The position numbers were made by a program, and so were the translations under genes. From Prauserella muralis (GTDB taxonomy: Bacteria > Actinomycetota > Actinomycetes > Mycobacteriales > Pseudonocardiaceae), in contig NZ_MASW01000005.1 of NCBI RefSeq assembly GCF_003202285.1, forward strand, positions 124,001 through 188,000: a stretch of DNA of 64,000 nt. Reading direction: 5' to 3'. Of this stretch, positions 38,345 to 45,984 are shown in pieces. A model generated the notes under the pieces. The model was given only the letters and a program-made list of their open reading frames with translations, was not told the DNA's origin and did not search any database. How positions within the stretch are numbered: the first letter of the stretch is position 1; every line of letters begins with the position of its first letter.

Positions 38345-39265
38345 TCACGACGAGGCGACCCGCTCGGGCTCGCCGTCGTCCTCCCCGGCGAGGGCGTTGA
38401 TCCGCTTCTCCTCGCGCACCGACCGGATGGCGGCCGTCAGGCCCGCCGCCCAGAGCACCCCGACCGCGGTGAGCACGGCCGCCGTGAGGCCGGGCGCGAC
38501 CCCCGCGGAGGTCAGCAGCGTCCGCGCGTTGGTGAACACGATCAGCCCGCCGGCGCCCGCGCCGAGCACCCGCGGGGGCAGCCTGCGCACCAGCCACGCG
38601 GCGACCGGCGCGGCCAGCACGCCGCCGATCATCAGGCCGGCCACCACCGTGTAGTTTAGCTGCTCCTCGCTGGAGAGGCTGACCAGGAAGCCGATGCTCG
38701 CGGCCAGCGCCACGATGAACTCCGAGGTGTCGACCGAACCGACCACCTTGCGCGGCTCGAGCCTGCCCGACGACAGCAGGGTCGTCGTGGCCACCGGGCC
38801 CCAGCCACCGCCGCCGCTGGCGTCGACGAACCCCGCGACCAGGCCGAGCGGCGCGAGGAAACGGGCGCCGGGTCGCGTGCTGGTGATGAGCCTGCCGAGT
38901 TTCAGGAACGCGAACCGGATCAGCACGTAGAGGCCGAGCACGAGCAGGATCGTGGTGATCCAGACCGAAGCCGACTCGGTGGACAGCGAGGTCAGCACGT
39001 ACGCGCCGAGGACGGCGCCGACCGCGCCGGGCAGCGCCAGGATGCCAACGGTGCGCCAGTCGATGTTGCGGAACCGCCAGTGCGCCACCCCGGACGCCAG
39101 GGACGTGCCCACCTCCGCCAGGTGCACGGCCGCCGACGCGACCGCGGGCACGGTGCCCGCCGCCACCAGGGTGGTGGTGGCGGTGACGCCGAACGCCATG
39201 CCCAGTGAGCCGTCGACGAGCTGGGCGAGGAACCCGGCCAGACCGAACAGCAGAAGAGTGCGCAT
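38345..39265 (-). CDS. TauE/SafE-family membrane transporter
   Basis: This encodes about 306 aa from ATG 39265 (GAGG 6 nt upstream); an upstream extension of 17 residues lacks support. Eight hydrophobic segments occur in two similar halves: GFLAQLVDGSLGMAFGVTATTTLV and GLVAGFVDASGGGGWGPVATTTLL share the DGxxGxxxGxxxTTTL pattern of TauE/SafE exporters. Substrates in the family include sulfite, sulfoacetate and other organic anions. The 289 bp upstream contain no gene; they are somewhat AT-rich and include a small TTTCTTTC/GAAAG hairpin around 39431-39450. Confidence 0.9.
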   Translation of the reverse strand: MRTLLLFGLAGFLAQLVDGSLGMAFGVTATTTLVAAGTVPAVASAAVHLAEVGTSLASGVAHWRFRNIDWRTVGILALPGAVGAVLGAYVLTSLSTESASVWITTILLVLGLYVLIRFAFLKLGRLITSTRPGARFLAPLGLVAGFVDASGGGGWGPVATTTLLSSGRLEPRKVVGSVDTSEFIVALAASIGFLVSLSSEEQLNYTVVAGLMIGGVLAAPVAAWLVRRLPPRVLGAGAGGLIVFTNARTLLTSAGVAPGLTAAVLTAVGVLWAAGLTAAIRSVREEKRINALAGEDDGEPERVASS

Positions 39266-39554
39266 ACGGACCTCGGTTTCGCGAAAAAGGGAAGCGGTTG
39301 TCGTTGATAACCTCACCCGCCGGGTGAATTGCTCGCCAGCGAATCCGATCGTGACAGAACGGTGCCGCTCGGGTCCACCGTGTCCCGTATTTCCTGGCCT
39401 GCGTGGGACGATGCGGCCGGATGGCGCATTTGTTTCTTTCTGGAAGAAAGCGCAGACCGGTGGGCGTTTCCTTCGTCAGCTCCGCCTTTTTTGGTTTCTC
39501 GCCGTTAGCAATGCCGTGAAAGAAAAGGGCGGGCACCGCCGTGTGATTCGCGCC

Positions 39555-40805
39555 TCAGGCCCGGCGTCCGGTTTCCGCGTGGCCCAGCTCGGTGAGCCTG
39601 CCCGTCAGAAACGCCCGCTCGGGTTCGGTGCCGCCGAGGTCCAGCGCCCGCCGGTACGCCAGCGCGGCCTCGTCCCGGCGGTCCAGCCTGCGCAGCAGGT
39701 CGGCCTTGACCGCGGGCAGGTACCGGTAGGCCGCCAGCCGCCCGTCCCGCTCCAGCTCCGCCACCTCGGCGAGCGCGGCCTCGGCGCCACGGACCATCGC
39801 CACCGCCACGGCCCGGTTGAGCGCGACCACCGGCGACGGCCACACGGCCAGCAGCGCGTCGTAGACCACCAGGATCTGCGGCCAGTCGGTGTCGGCGTAG
39901 GTGGGTGCGGCGGCGTGCAGCGTCGCGATGGCGCCCTGCAGTCCGAACCGGCCGGGTCGGCCGCCCCGCAGCGCCCGCACCACCAGCTCGTCGGCCTCGG
40001 CGATGTCGTGCGCGTCCCAGGCGGAGCGGTCCTGATCCTCCAGCGGCAGCAGGCGGCCGTCCGCGTCCGTGCGGGTGGCGCGGCGGGCGTGGTTGGCCAG
40101 CAGCAGCGCGAGCAGGCCGGCCACCTCGCGTTCGGCGGGCAGCAGCGCGTGCAGCAGCCGCGCCAGGTCCAGCGCCCGCGTGGCGAGGTCGGCCCTGGTG
40201 AGCGCGGGCCCGGCCCGCGCCGTGTGCCCGGTGGTGAACAGCAGATGCACGACGGTCAGCGCCGCGTCGAGCCGGGCGGGCAGCTCCTCCCGCGGCGGCA
40301 GCCGGAACGGGATGCGCGCGGCCGCGATCTTCTTCTTGGCCCGGGTGATCCTGGCCGCCATGGTCGGCTCGGGCACCAGGAACGCCGCGGCGATGTCGGC
40401 GGTGGCCACACCGCAGGCCAGTCGCAGCGTGAGCGCCACCTGGGCCTCCCGGGTCAACGCCGGGTGGCAGCACAGCAGCACCAGCCGCAGCCGGTCGTCG
40501 GCGACCACCTGGCCGGTGCCTGCCTGCTCGGCGGGCACCGGCTCGACGAGCAGGCGCAGCTTCGACCGCAGCGTCCTGGCCCTGCGCAGCGCGTCGAGCG
40601 CGTTGTGCCGGGCCACCGTGGTGAGCCAGGCGCCGGGCTTCGCCGGCACGCCGCCGCGGCCCCACTCCTCGAGCGCGGCGGCGTAGGCGTCCTGGACGCA
40701 CTCCTCGGCAAGGTCGAGGTCGCGGGTGAGGCGCACCGTCGCGGCGAGCACCGCCGTCCACTCGCGACGGTGCGCCTGCTCCAGGGCCTGCCGGAGGGTC
40801 GTCAT
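39555..40805 (-). CDS. ECF42-type RNA polymerase sigma factor with C-terminal extension
   Basis: This 416-aa protein has sigma region 2 (LARDLDLAEECVQDAYAAALEEWGRGGVPAKPGAWLTTVARHNALDALRR-like, about residues 20-75) and region 4 (LTLRLACGVATADIAAAFLVPEPTMAARITRAKKKI). A large DUF6596/TPR-like tail follows from about residue 185 (DWPQILVVYDALLAVWPSPVVALNRAVAVAMV; YRYLPAVKADLLRRLDRRDEAALAYRRAL). This architecture defines ECF42, whose tail is needed for activity and which occurs with DGPF/YCII genes instead of an anti-sigma factor. Its ATG overlaps the YCII gene stop (ATGA). Confidence 0.93.
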   Translation of the reverse strand: MTTLRQALEQAHRREWTAVLAATVRLTRDLDLAEECVQDAYAAALEEWGRGGVPAKPGAWLTTVARHNALDALRRARTLRSKLRLLVEPVPAEQAGTGQVVADDRLRLVLLCCHPALTREAQVALTLRLACGVATADIAAAFLVPEPTMAARITRAKKKIAAARIPFRLPPREELPARLDAALTVVHLLFTTGHTARAGPALTRADLATRALDLARLLHALLPAEREVAGLLALLLANHARRATRTDADGRLLPLEDQDRSAWDAHDIAEADELVVRALRGGRPGRFGLQGAIATLHAAAPTYADTDWPQILVVYDALLAVWPSPVVALNRAVAVAMVRGAEAALAEVAELERDGRLAAYRYLPAVKADLLRRLDRRDEAALAYRRALDLGGTEPERAFLTGRLTELGHAETGRRA

Positions 40806-41137
40806 TCCTCGAGCAGCGGCCGCACCTCGACGGCGCCGTCCATGATGGGCAGCAGCGTGCCGATGGCGATGGCCTGCTCGAGGTCGGCGGCCTCCACCAC
40901 GAAGAACCCGGCGAGCACCTCCTTGCTCTCCAGGAACGGCCCGTCGGTGACCAGCCCGTCCTTGTGGATCGTGCGGGCGGTGGCACGCGGCTGCAGGGCC
41001 TGTTCGTGGACGACCCGCGCGCCCATGGCGGCGATCTTCTCGCCCGCGCTGAGGTTGGCCTCCATGACCTCCGGCGGGATGTCGGCCACGTCGCCGGGGA
41101 GTTCGGCCTCGTAGATCAGGATCGCGTACTGCGGCAT
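40802..41137 (-). CDS. YCII/DGPF-domain protein, ECF42 partner
   Basis: This 111-aa protein starts at ATG 41137 (MPQYAILIYE, the usual family start); GTG 41170, which overlaps the preceding stop as GTGA, would add 11 residues and is a real alternative. It has VTDGPFLESKEVLAGFFVVEAADLEQAIAIG with the DGPF motif and a His in TIHKDG. Such proteins are the constant neighbours of ECF42 sigma factors and are targets, possibly modulators, of them. The biochemical activity is unknown. Confidence 0.9.
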   Translation of the reverse strand: MPQYAILIYEAELPGDVADIPPEVMEANLSAGEKIAAMGARVVHEQALQPRATARTIHKDGLVTDGPFLESKEVLAGFFVVEAADLEQAIAIGTLLPIMDGAVEVRPLLEE

Positions 41138-41166
41138 CGCCGGCCCCGTTCCCTCGTCCCGCTCGC

Positions 41167-41793
41167 TCACCAGTTGCCCGTCTCCGGTCCCATCGCACCG
41201 TAGCCCAGCTCGCCCGCCCGGCAGTAGCGGGCGACGACGGCTCCGGTGCCGAGGGCGGTGCAGTCGCGCAGGGCGAAGGCGGCGGGCAGGGTGCCCGCCC
41301 CGAACAGGCGCTTGCCGCCACCGACGAGGACGGGCAGCGTCAGCAGGTGCAGCTCGTCGACGAGGTCGTGGCCGAGCAGGGTCTGCACCAGCTCGCCGCT
41401 GCCGTGCACCTGGAGCTCGCCCTCGCCGTCCCGCTTGAGCCTGCCGACGGCTGTGCCGAGGTCTCCGGTCAGCAGTGTCGCGCCGGACCAGGTCAGCTCG
41501 CGCGGGGAGCGGGAGGCGACGTACTTCGGCAGGGCGTTCATCCTGGCGCCGATCGGGTCGGCGGGGCCGGCCAGCGGCCACGAGGCGGCGAAGATGTCGT
41601 AGGTGCGGCGGCCCAGCAGCAGGGCACCGGCCCTGCCGACCACGTCGGTCATGAGCCGTACCGCCTCCTCGCGCAGATACGGAACGGCCCAGCCGCCGTG
41701 CTCGAAGCCGCCGTCGCGGTCCTCGCCGGGGCCGCCGGGGGACTGGACCACCCCGTCCAGGGAGAGGAACGCGGTCACCATCAGTGTGCGCAT
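41167..41793 (-). CDS. Dihydrofolate-reductase-like / RibD C-terminal domain protein
   Basis: This 208-aa protein is a stand-alone RibD_C/DHFR-like domain: MRTLMVTAFLSLDGVVQSPGGPGED, GRAGALLLGRRTYDIFAASWP (NADPH-binding), DELHLLTLPVLVGGGKRLF. These proteins bind NADPH, but their substrates are mostly unknown. ATG 41793 follows AAAGGA. It is the first gene of the reductase-YCII-sigma operon and lies behind a TGTCGA/CGCCGT promoter-like site. Confidence 0.9.
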   Translation of the reverse strand: MRTLMVTAFLSLDGVVQSPGGPGEDRDGGFEHGGWAVPYLREEAVRLMTDVVGRAGALLLGRRTYDIFAASWPLAGPADPIGARMNALPKYVASRSPRELTWSGATLLTGDLGTAVGRLKRDGEGELQVHGSGELVQTLLGHDLVDELHLLTLPVLVGGGKRLFGAGTLPAAFALRDCTALGTGAVVARYCRAGELGYGAMGPETGNW

Positions 41794-41847
41794 GTCGGGT
41801 CCTTTGCCGTCGTGCTCGGTGGCGCCGGGTGGCGCCCTTGCCGAAAG

Positions 41848-41876
41848 ACGGCGAACGGGACGCGCGGGAATCGACA
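41848..41876 (-). promoter_or_regulatory. Candidate ECF42 promoter P1
   Basis: On the minus strand TGTCGA (41871-41876), 17 bp and CGCCGT (41848-41853) lie 55 bp before the reductase start. A second site upstream of 41927-42178 has the same -35, the same spacing and CGACGT at -10. TGTCGA is the reported ECF42 -35 element as I recall it. Confidence 0.7.
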
Positions 41877-41926
41877 ACGAACGGCCCCAGGTGTGTCCGG
41901 GGTCTCACCTCGGGGCCGGGCGCCGC

Positions 41927-42178
41927 TCAGGCGGCGAGCGCGGGCGCGCGCAGCAGCGCCTCGCCGGAGGCGGTCAGCACCGCCGGCACCAGCGTGCCGA
42001 CCGGCCCGGGTCCCGAGGGCCGGACCAGGCCCTCGTGGGTCAGGTGGTGGGCGGTGTACTGGTCGCAGCACGGCACGCCGTCGATGAACAGGTCGGGCTC
42101 ACTGCTGCAGCGCAACTGGGCCCGGCCGGCGGCGACCGCGCGGAGCATGGCCAGTGATCGGTGGCTCGTGGCGAACAT
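41927..42178 (-). CDS. Small Cys-containing protein, probable ECF42 target
   Basis: This encodes 83 aa; ATG 42178 follows AAAGGGG. The sequence LAMLRAVAAGRAQLRCSSEPDLFIDGVPCCDQYTAHHLTHEGLVRP has three cysteines, including a vicinal pair, and the pattern helix-strand-helix-wing of a small winged-helix domain, but I do not recognise a family. The promoter-like site TGTCGA-17-CGACGT just upstream places it in the presumed regulon of the neighbouring sigma factor. Confidence 0.7.
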   Translation of the reverse strand: MFATSHRSLAMLRAVAAGRAQLRCSSEPDLFIDGVPCCDQYTAHHLTHEGLVRPSGPGPVGTLVPAVLTASGEALLRAPALAA

Positions 42179-42207
42179 GGCAGGCCCCTTTCCGGTCCGA
42201 TACCCCT

Positions 42208-42236
42208 ACGTCGAACGCGGCGCCGCGAATTCGACA
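42208..42236 (-). promoter_or_regulatory. Candidate ECF42 promoter P2
   Basis: TGTCGA (42231-42236 on the minus strand), a 17-bp spacer and CGACGT (42208-42213) lie 30 bp before the start of the small Cys-containing gene. The two sites agree in 11 of the 12 key bases and in spacer length, with a further shared CGTT at the spacer end. Confidence 0.7.
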
Positions 42237-42273
42237 TCGTGGCTGGGACTGTCCCGCGCTCGGACGGGTTCCC

Positions 42274-43050
42274 CTAGGGGCCTTGTTCCCTGCGCGCGCG
42301 GACGTAGGACTCGATCCCGTCGAGGACGCGGTGCACCCCGAAGTCGAGATCGAGGCCGATGCCGCTGTCCGGAAGGCCGGTGGGCTGGAACACGCCGTCG
42401 CCGATCAGCGCGGTGAGCGCCGGATAGCGGTCCGGATCGACGAACTCGCGCAGGGCGGCGTCGTAGCCCGCCTCGGACTCCTCGGTGGTGAGGCCCGCCC
42501 TGGCGCGCCCGGCCGTCATGTCGACGGCGAATCCCGCGAACTGGCGGACGGCGGCCAGGAGCAACAGGGTCGCCGAGATGGCGTCGCCTCCGGTCAGCCC
42601 GGCGCGGGTCAGCGGCCGCAGCGCCGCCTCGAACCACGCGAGCTGGTGGGGGCCCGCCGGCGGTGTGCTGAGCTGTGCCCGCAGCGTCCACGGATGGCGC
42701 AGGTACAGCTCCCACAGCGCGTGCACCCAGGCCTCCAGCTCGGCGCGCCAGTCGGCCGGGTCTCCGGTGTAGGGCGGCGGATCGCCGGCTGCCTTGTCGG
42801 TCATGAGCTCGACCAGCTGGTCCTTGCCGGAGACGTAGCGGTACAGCGACATCGTCGTGTAGCCCAGCTCCGTGGCCACCCGCTGCATGGACAGCGCGTC
42901 GAGGCCTTCGGCGTCGGCGAGGGAGATCGCCGCCTGCGCGATCTGGTCGAGAGTCAGCTTGGGTTTCGGGCCTCTGCTCGGCCTCTGCCCGCCGCGCCAC
43001 AGCAGCTCCAGCAACTCCAGCCGTGCCCGGGGGTCGTTCGCGTCCGCCAT
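42274..43050 (-). CDS. TetR-family repressor with TetR_C domain
   Basis: This 258-aa protein has an extra N-terminal stretch (about 30 residues, basic) before the helix-turn-helix TLDQIAQAAISLADAEGLDALSMQRVATELGYTTMSLYRYVSGKDQLVELMTD. The C-terminal domain resembles classic TetR (TetR_C_1) with WRAELEAWVHALWELYLRHPW. ATG 43050 follows GAGGAG. It is divergent from an ABC drug-exporter-like pair with nested palindromes between them, the usual layout of a ligand-induced exporter. Confidence 0.92.
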   Translation of the reverse strand: MADANDPRARLELLELLWRGGQRPSRGPKPKLTLDQIAQAAISLADAEGLDALSMQRVATELGYTTMSLYRYVSGKDQLVELMTDKAAGDPPPYTGDPADWRAELEAWVHALWELYLRHPWTLRAQLSTPPAGPHQLAWFEAALRPLTRAGLTGGDAISATLLLLAAVRQFAGFAVDMTAGRARAGLTTEESEAGYDAALREFVDPDRYPALTALIGDGVFQPTGLPDSGIGLDLDFGVHRVLDGIESYVRARREQGP

Positions 43051-43086
43051 CAGCTCCTCGTTCGTCGTGCTTGACGACCATCCTAA

Positions 43087-43130
43087 AACTGTGTATCACT
43101 TACACAAAACAGTGTAGGAGATACGCAGTT
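43087..43130. promoter_or_regulatory. Nested TetR operators between regulator and ABC exporter
   Basis: The outer arms AACTGTGTATC (43087-43097) and GATACGCAGTT (43120-43130) are inverted with one mismatch. Inside, TGTGTA-N5-TACACA and TACAC-N6-GTGTA form two further inverted repeats. The whole segment is AT-rich and ends 11 bp before the ATPase start. Confidence 0.75.
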
Positions 43131-43141
43131 ATGGAGATGTG

Positions 43142-44086
43142 GTGAACGGCGAACACGCGATCGAAGTGACGGGGCTGCGCAAGGCCTACGGTTCCGTCCC
43201 GGTGCTGGACGGCATCGACCTGAGAGTGGAGCGCGGCAGCATGCTGGCGCTGCTCGGGCCCAACGGCGCGGGCAAGACCACGACCGTGCGCATCCTGAGC
43301 ACGCTGCTCCGGCCGGACGCCGGCACGGCGCGCGTCCACGGCTTCGACGTCGAGCGGCAGGCGGGCGCCGTCCGCAGGTCCATCGGCGTCACCGGTCAGC
43401 ACACGGCCGTCGACGGGCTGCTGACCGGCTACGAGAACCTCGTGCTGATGGGCAGGCTGTTCCGGCTGCCCGGCCGTGCGGCACGGAGCAGGGCCACGGA
43501 GCTGCTCGAGCGGTTCGGCCTCGCCGAGGCGGCATCCCGGCAGGCCAAGACCTACTCGGGAGGCATGCGGCGCAGGCTCGACCTCGCCATCAGCCTCATC
43601 GCCGCACCGCCCGTGCTGTTCCTCGACGAGCCGACCACCGGGCTCGACCCGCGCAGCCGCAACGCCGTGTGGGAGACCGTGCGCGAGCTGCTCACCGGCG
43701 GGGTGACGGTCCTGCTGACGACGCAGTACCTGGAGGAGGCCGACCAGCTCGCCGACCGGGTCGCCGTCGTCGACGGCGGCCGCATCGTGGCCGACGGCAC
43801 CCCGGCACGGCTGAAGCAGCAGGTGGGCGCGGAGCTGCTGGAGCTGGCCTTCGCCGACCCGGGCGCGTTCCACCTGGCACGGGAGATCCTCGGCCAGGAC
43901 GGCCCGCGTGCCGACGAGCGCGCCCTGCGGGTCAGTGTCGCGGTCGAGCACCCCAAGGACGTGCGGCGGATCCTCGACCTGCTCGCCGAACGCGGCGTCG
44001 ATCCCGACCGGCTCGGCGTGGAGAAGCCCACGCTCGACGACGTCTTCCTCACCCTCACCGGAGCGCACGCGGGAGGTGGGCAGTGA
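43142..44086 (+). CDS. ABC exporter ATP-binding protein (DrrA family)
   Basis: This encodes about 314 aa. GTG 43142 is chosen (GGAG 5 nt upstream); GTG 43139 is adjacent. Walker [11 protein letters not shown], signature [15 protein letters not shown], Walker [17 protein letters not shown] and the DrrA-type C-terminal extension ([15 protein letters not shown]) are all present. DrrA proteins power export of antibiotics such as daunorubicin. It is coupled to the permease by a GTGA overlap. Confidence 0.95.
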   Translation: MNGEHAIEVTGLRKAYGSVPVLDGIDLRVERGSMLALLGPNGAGKTTTVRILSTLLRPDAGTARVHGFDVERQAGAVRRSIGVTGQHTAVDGLLTGYENLVLMGRLFRLPGRAARSRATELLERFGLAEAASRQAKTYSGGMRRRLDLAISLIAAPPVLFLDEPTTGLDPRSRNAVWETVRELLTGGVTVLLTTQYLEEADQLADRVAVVDGGRIVADGTPARLKQQVGAELLELAFADPGAFHLAREILGQDGPRADERALRVSVAVEHPKDVRRILDLLAERGVDPDRLGVEKPTLDDVFLTLTGAHAGGGQ

Positions 44087-44901
44087 ACACCGTGAACACC
44101 GTGAACACCCCGGTGACGCGCGCGGGCGAGGCGCGCTGGGCGCTGTCCAACGCCGGTGCCCTCGTCGGCCGCAGCCTGCGGCACATCACCCGCAGTCCCG
44201 AGCAGCTGATGCTGATGCTGTTCCTGCCGACGATGCTGCTGCTGATGTTCCGCTACCTCTTCGGCGGCGCGATCGCCACCGGGGGAATGTCCTATGTCAA
44301 CTACGTGATCGCGGGCAACATCGCGGTGAGCGTCACGTTCAACGCGACGGCCACGAGCGTGGCGGTGGCAGGCGACATGCTGGAGGGGATCGTCGAACGC
44401 TTCCGGTCCATGCCCGTGTCCAGCCCTGCCGTGCTCGTCGGGCATGTCGCCGCCTCGCTGGCGCGCAACCTCGTCTCGATCGCGGTGATGGTCGGCGTCG
44501 GGCTGCTGGCGGGCTTCCGCCCGGTCGCGGGGCCGGGGCAGTGGCTCGCGGCACTGGGCCTGCTCGTGCTGTTCACGCTGGGCGTGTCGTGGATCGCCGT
44601 GCTGCTCGGCGTGCTCGCGAAGACGGTGGAGGGCGCCAGCGGCCTGTCCATGCCCCTGGTGTTCGTTCCCTACGTCAGCAGTGCGTTCGTCCCGCCCGGC
44701 ACCATGCCGGAGGCCCTGCGGGTGATCGCCGAGAACCAGCCGGTGACGCCGATGGTCGACGCGGTGCGGGCACTGTTTCTCGACCAGCCCGTCGGCGACA
44801 GCGCCTGGCTCGCCGTGGCGTGGTGGGGTGGCCTCACGCTGGTGGCCGTCCCGCTGGCGGGCGTGCTGTTCCGGCGCCGGTCCGCCCCCGGGAGCCGGTG
44901 A
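44083..44901 (+). CDS. ABC exporter permease (DrrB / ABC-2 family)
   Basis: This 272-aa permease has six hydrophobic segments in ABC-2 arrangement, with VERFRSMPVSSPAVLVGHVAASLARN and the late motif PVTPMVDAVRALF. GTG 44083 shares bases with the ATPase stop. The first 27 bases are three exact copies of GTGAACACC, each beginning with a possible in-frame GTG start, giving NTVNTVNT. The exporter substrate is unknown. Confidence 0.93.
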   Translation: MNTVNTVNTPVTRAGEARWALSNAGALVGRSLRHITRSPEQLMLMLFLPTMLLLMFRYLFGGAIATGGMSYVNYVIAGNIAVSVTFNATATSVAVAGDMLEGIVERFRSMPVSSPAVLVGHVAASLARNLVSIAVMVGVGLLAGFRPVAGPGQWLAALGLLVLFTLGVSWIAVLLGVLAKTVEGASGLSMPLVFVPYVSSAFVPPGTMPEALRVIAENQPVTPMVDAVRALFLDQPVGDSAWLAVAWWGGLTLVAVPLAGVLFRRRSAPGSR

Positions 44902-44907
44902 TCGTCC

Positions 44908-44943
44908 CGGCCGCGGCCTGCCGCCGCGTCAGGGCCGCGGCCG
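44908..44943. terminator. Hairpin at the convergent ends of permease and DinB genes
   Basis: CGGCCGCGGCCTG (44908-44920) pairs with CAGGGCCGCGGCCG (44930-44943) with a single bulged base. It lies just after the permease stop and runs into the last codons of the convergent DinB-type gene. Confidence 0.55.
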
Positions 44944-45420
44944 CGCCGCCGTGGCGACGAGGACGTCCCTGGTGAGCTCCAGGTGGCCGCGGTGCTGGGC
45001 CAGCTCCTCGTACACGTGCTGCAGGGCGCCCGCCTGGGTGGTGCCGGGCACGGCGTCACGGTAGGCCGGGGGCGGCTCGTGCCGCAGCGGCGCGGCGGCG
45101 TCGGCGGCGGCGACATCGGCCCGCAGCTGGGCCTTGGCTGCCGCCACCCGCCGCACCAGCTCCTCCACCGGGCCGGTGGCGGTGAACTCGGCGTCGCGGT
45201 CCCGGTGCACGGTGCGGCCGGCGACCAGATGACCCGCCCAGTACTCCGCCACGCCGAGGCAGTGCGTGACGATGGCGTACGGCGAGTTGGCGCCGGGCAG
45301 GCCGGGCCGCGTGTTGGCCAGGTCATCACCCAGCCCGGTGAGCACCTCGGCCATGCCGTCGAGCGCGCGGTCGGTGAAGTAGAGGTACTGCTCCTCGGTC
45401 AGCATGCGCGTCATCGTCAC
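44929..45420 (-). CDS. DinB-superfamily protein, mycothiol-transferase-like
   Basis: This encodes about 163 aa from GTG 45420, which overlaps the preceding stop (GTGA); ATG 45414 is an alternative. The four-helix DinB fold shows metal-binding His residues in YAIVTHCLGVAEYW (His in helix 2) and QHVYEELAQHRGHLELTRD (paired His late). In mycothiol-producing actinobacteria such proteins act as mycothiol or bacillithiol S-transferases or as maleylpyruvate isomerases. It forms a two-gene unit with the small membrane protein. Confidence 0.87.
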   Translation of the reverse strand: MTMTRMLTEEQYLYFTDRALDGMAEVLTGLGDDLANTRPGLPGANSPYAIVTHCLGVAEYWAGHLVAGRTVHRDRDAEFTATGPVEELVRRVAAAKAQLRADVAAADAAAPLRHEPPPAYRDAVPGTTQAGALQHVYEELAQHRGHLELTRDVLVATAARPRP

Positions 45421-45806
45421 ATGGGCCCGCGGGGGCCGACAGGGACATCCGTCGCGTCGAGCACGAACGCCGCCACACCGCCCAGCGCCACCAGCAGCGC
45501 CAGCGCGCCGACGCCGATGCCGAGCCGGGCGAGCCCGGTGAGCGGGCCGCGGCGCAGCGCCAGCGCGCCGAACACGATCGCGAGGACGCCGACCGGCAGC
45601 ACCGCGAACCACAGCGCGCCCAGCACGAGCGCGAACACCACCGTGATCCAGCCGTAGGGCTGCGCGTCCCGGAACCCGGGCAGCACCAGCAGCCACGCCA
45701 CCCACGTGGAGACGGCGAGCACGAGACCCACGGCGGCGATGGCCACCGAGGCCGGCGCCAGCCCGGACCGGGGCAGGCCTCCGGACCGATCGTCCGGTGT
45801 GGACAC
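45417..45806 (-). CDS. Small membrane protein (DUF4190-like)
   Basis: This 129-aa protein starts at GTG 45806 behind GGGAGGTGAG. Three to four hydrophobic segments (SVAIAAVGLVLAVSTWVAWLLVLP, WITVVFALVLGALWFAVLPVGVLAIVFGALAL, GIGVGALALLVALGGVAAFVL) and the GALALRRG turn are like DUF4190 proteins. The function is unknown. Its stop overlaps the start of the DinB-type gene. Confidence 0.8.
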   Translation of the reverse strand: MSTPDDRSGGLPRSGLAPASVAIAAVGLVLAVSTWVAWLLVLPGFRDAQPYGWITVVFALVLGALWFAVLPVGVLAIVFGALALRRGPLTGLARLGIGVGALALLVALGGVAAFVLDATDVPVGPRGPM

Positions 45807-45984
45807 CCGGCTCACCTCCCTTCGCGACGTCCGGCCGTGGCGTCGGCCGCCCGGCGCCGGATGGTACCGGCAGCCGGCGCCGGGCCGGACCGCGTACGAC
45901 CGGGCCCAAACCGGTTGTGACACCGCCACGCCGGATGCCACGATCAGGCGGGCGGCGCGCGGGCGCGCCGCGGAAAGGAGCCCG

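Noticed and set aside
39266-39554. A small gene or riboswitch before the TauE-type gene
   Set aside because: The stretch is slightly AT-rich and has a short hairpin, but there is no frame with a ribosome site and no recognisable RNA motif.
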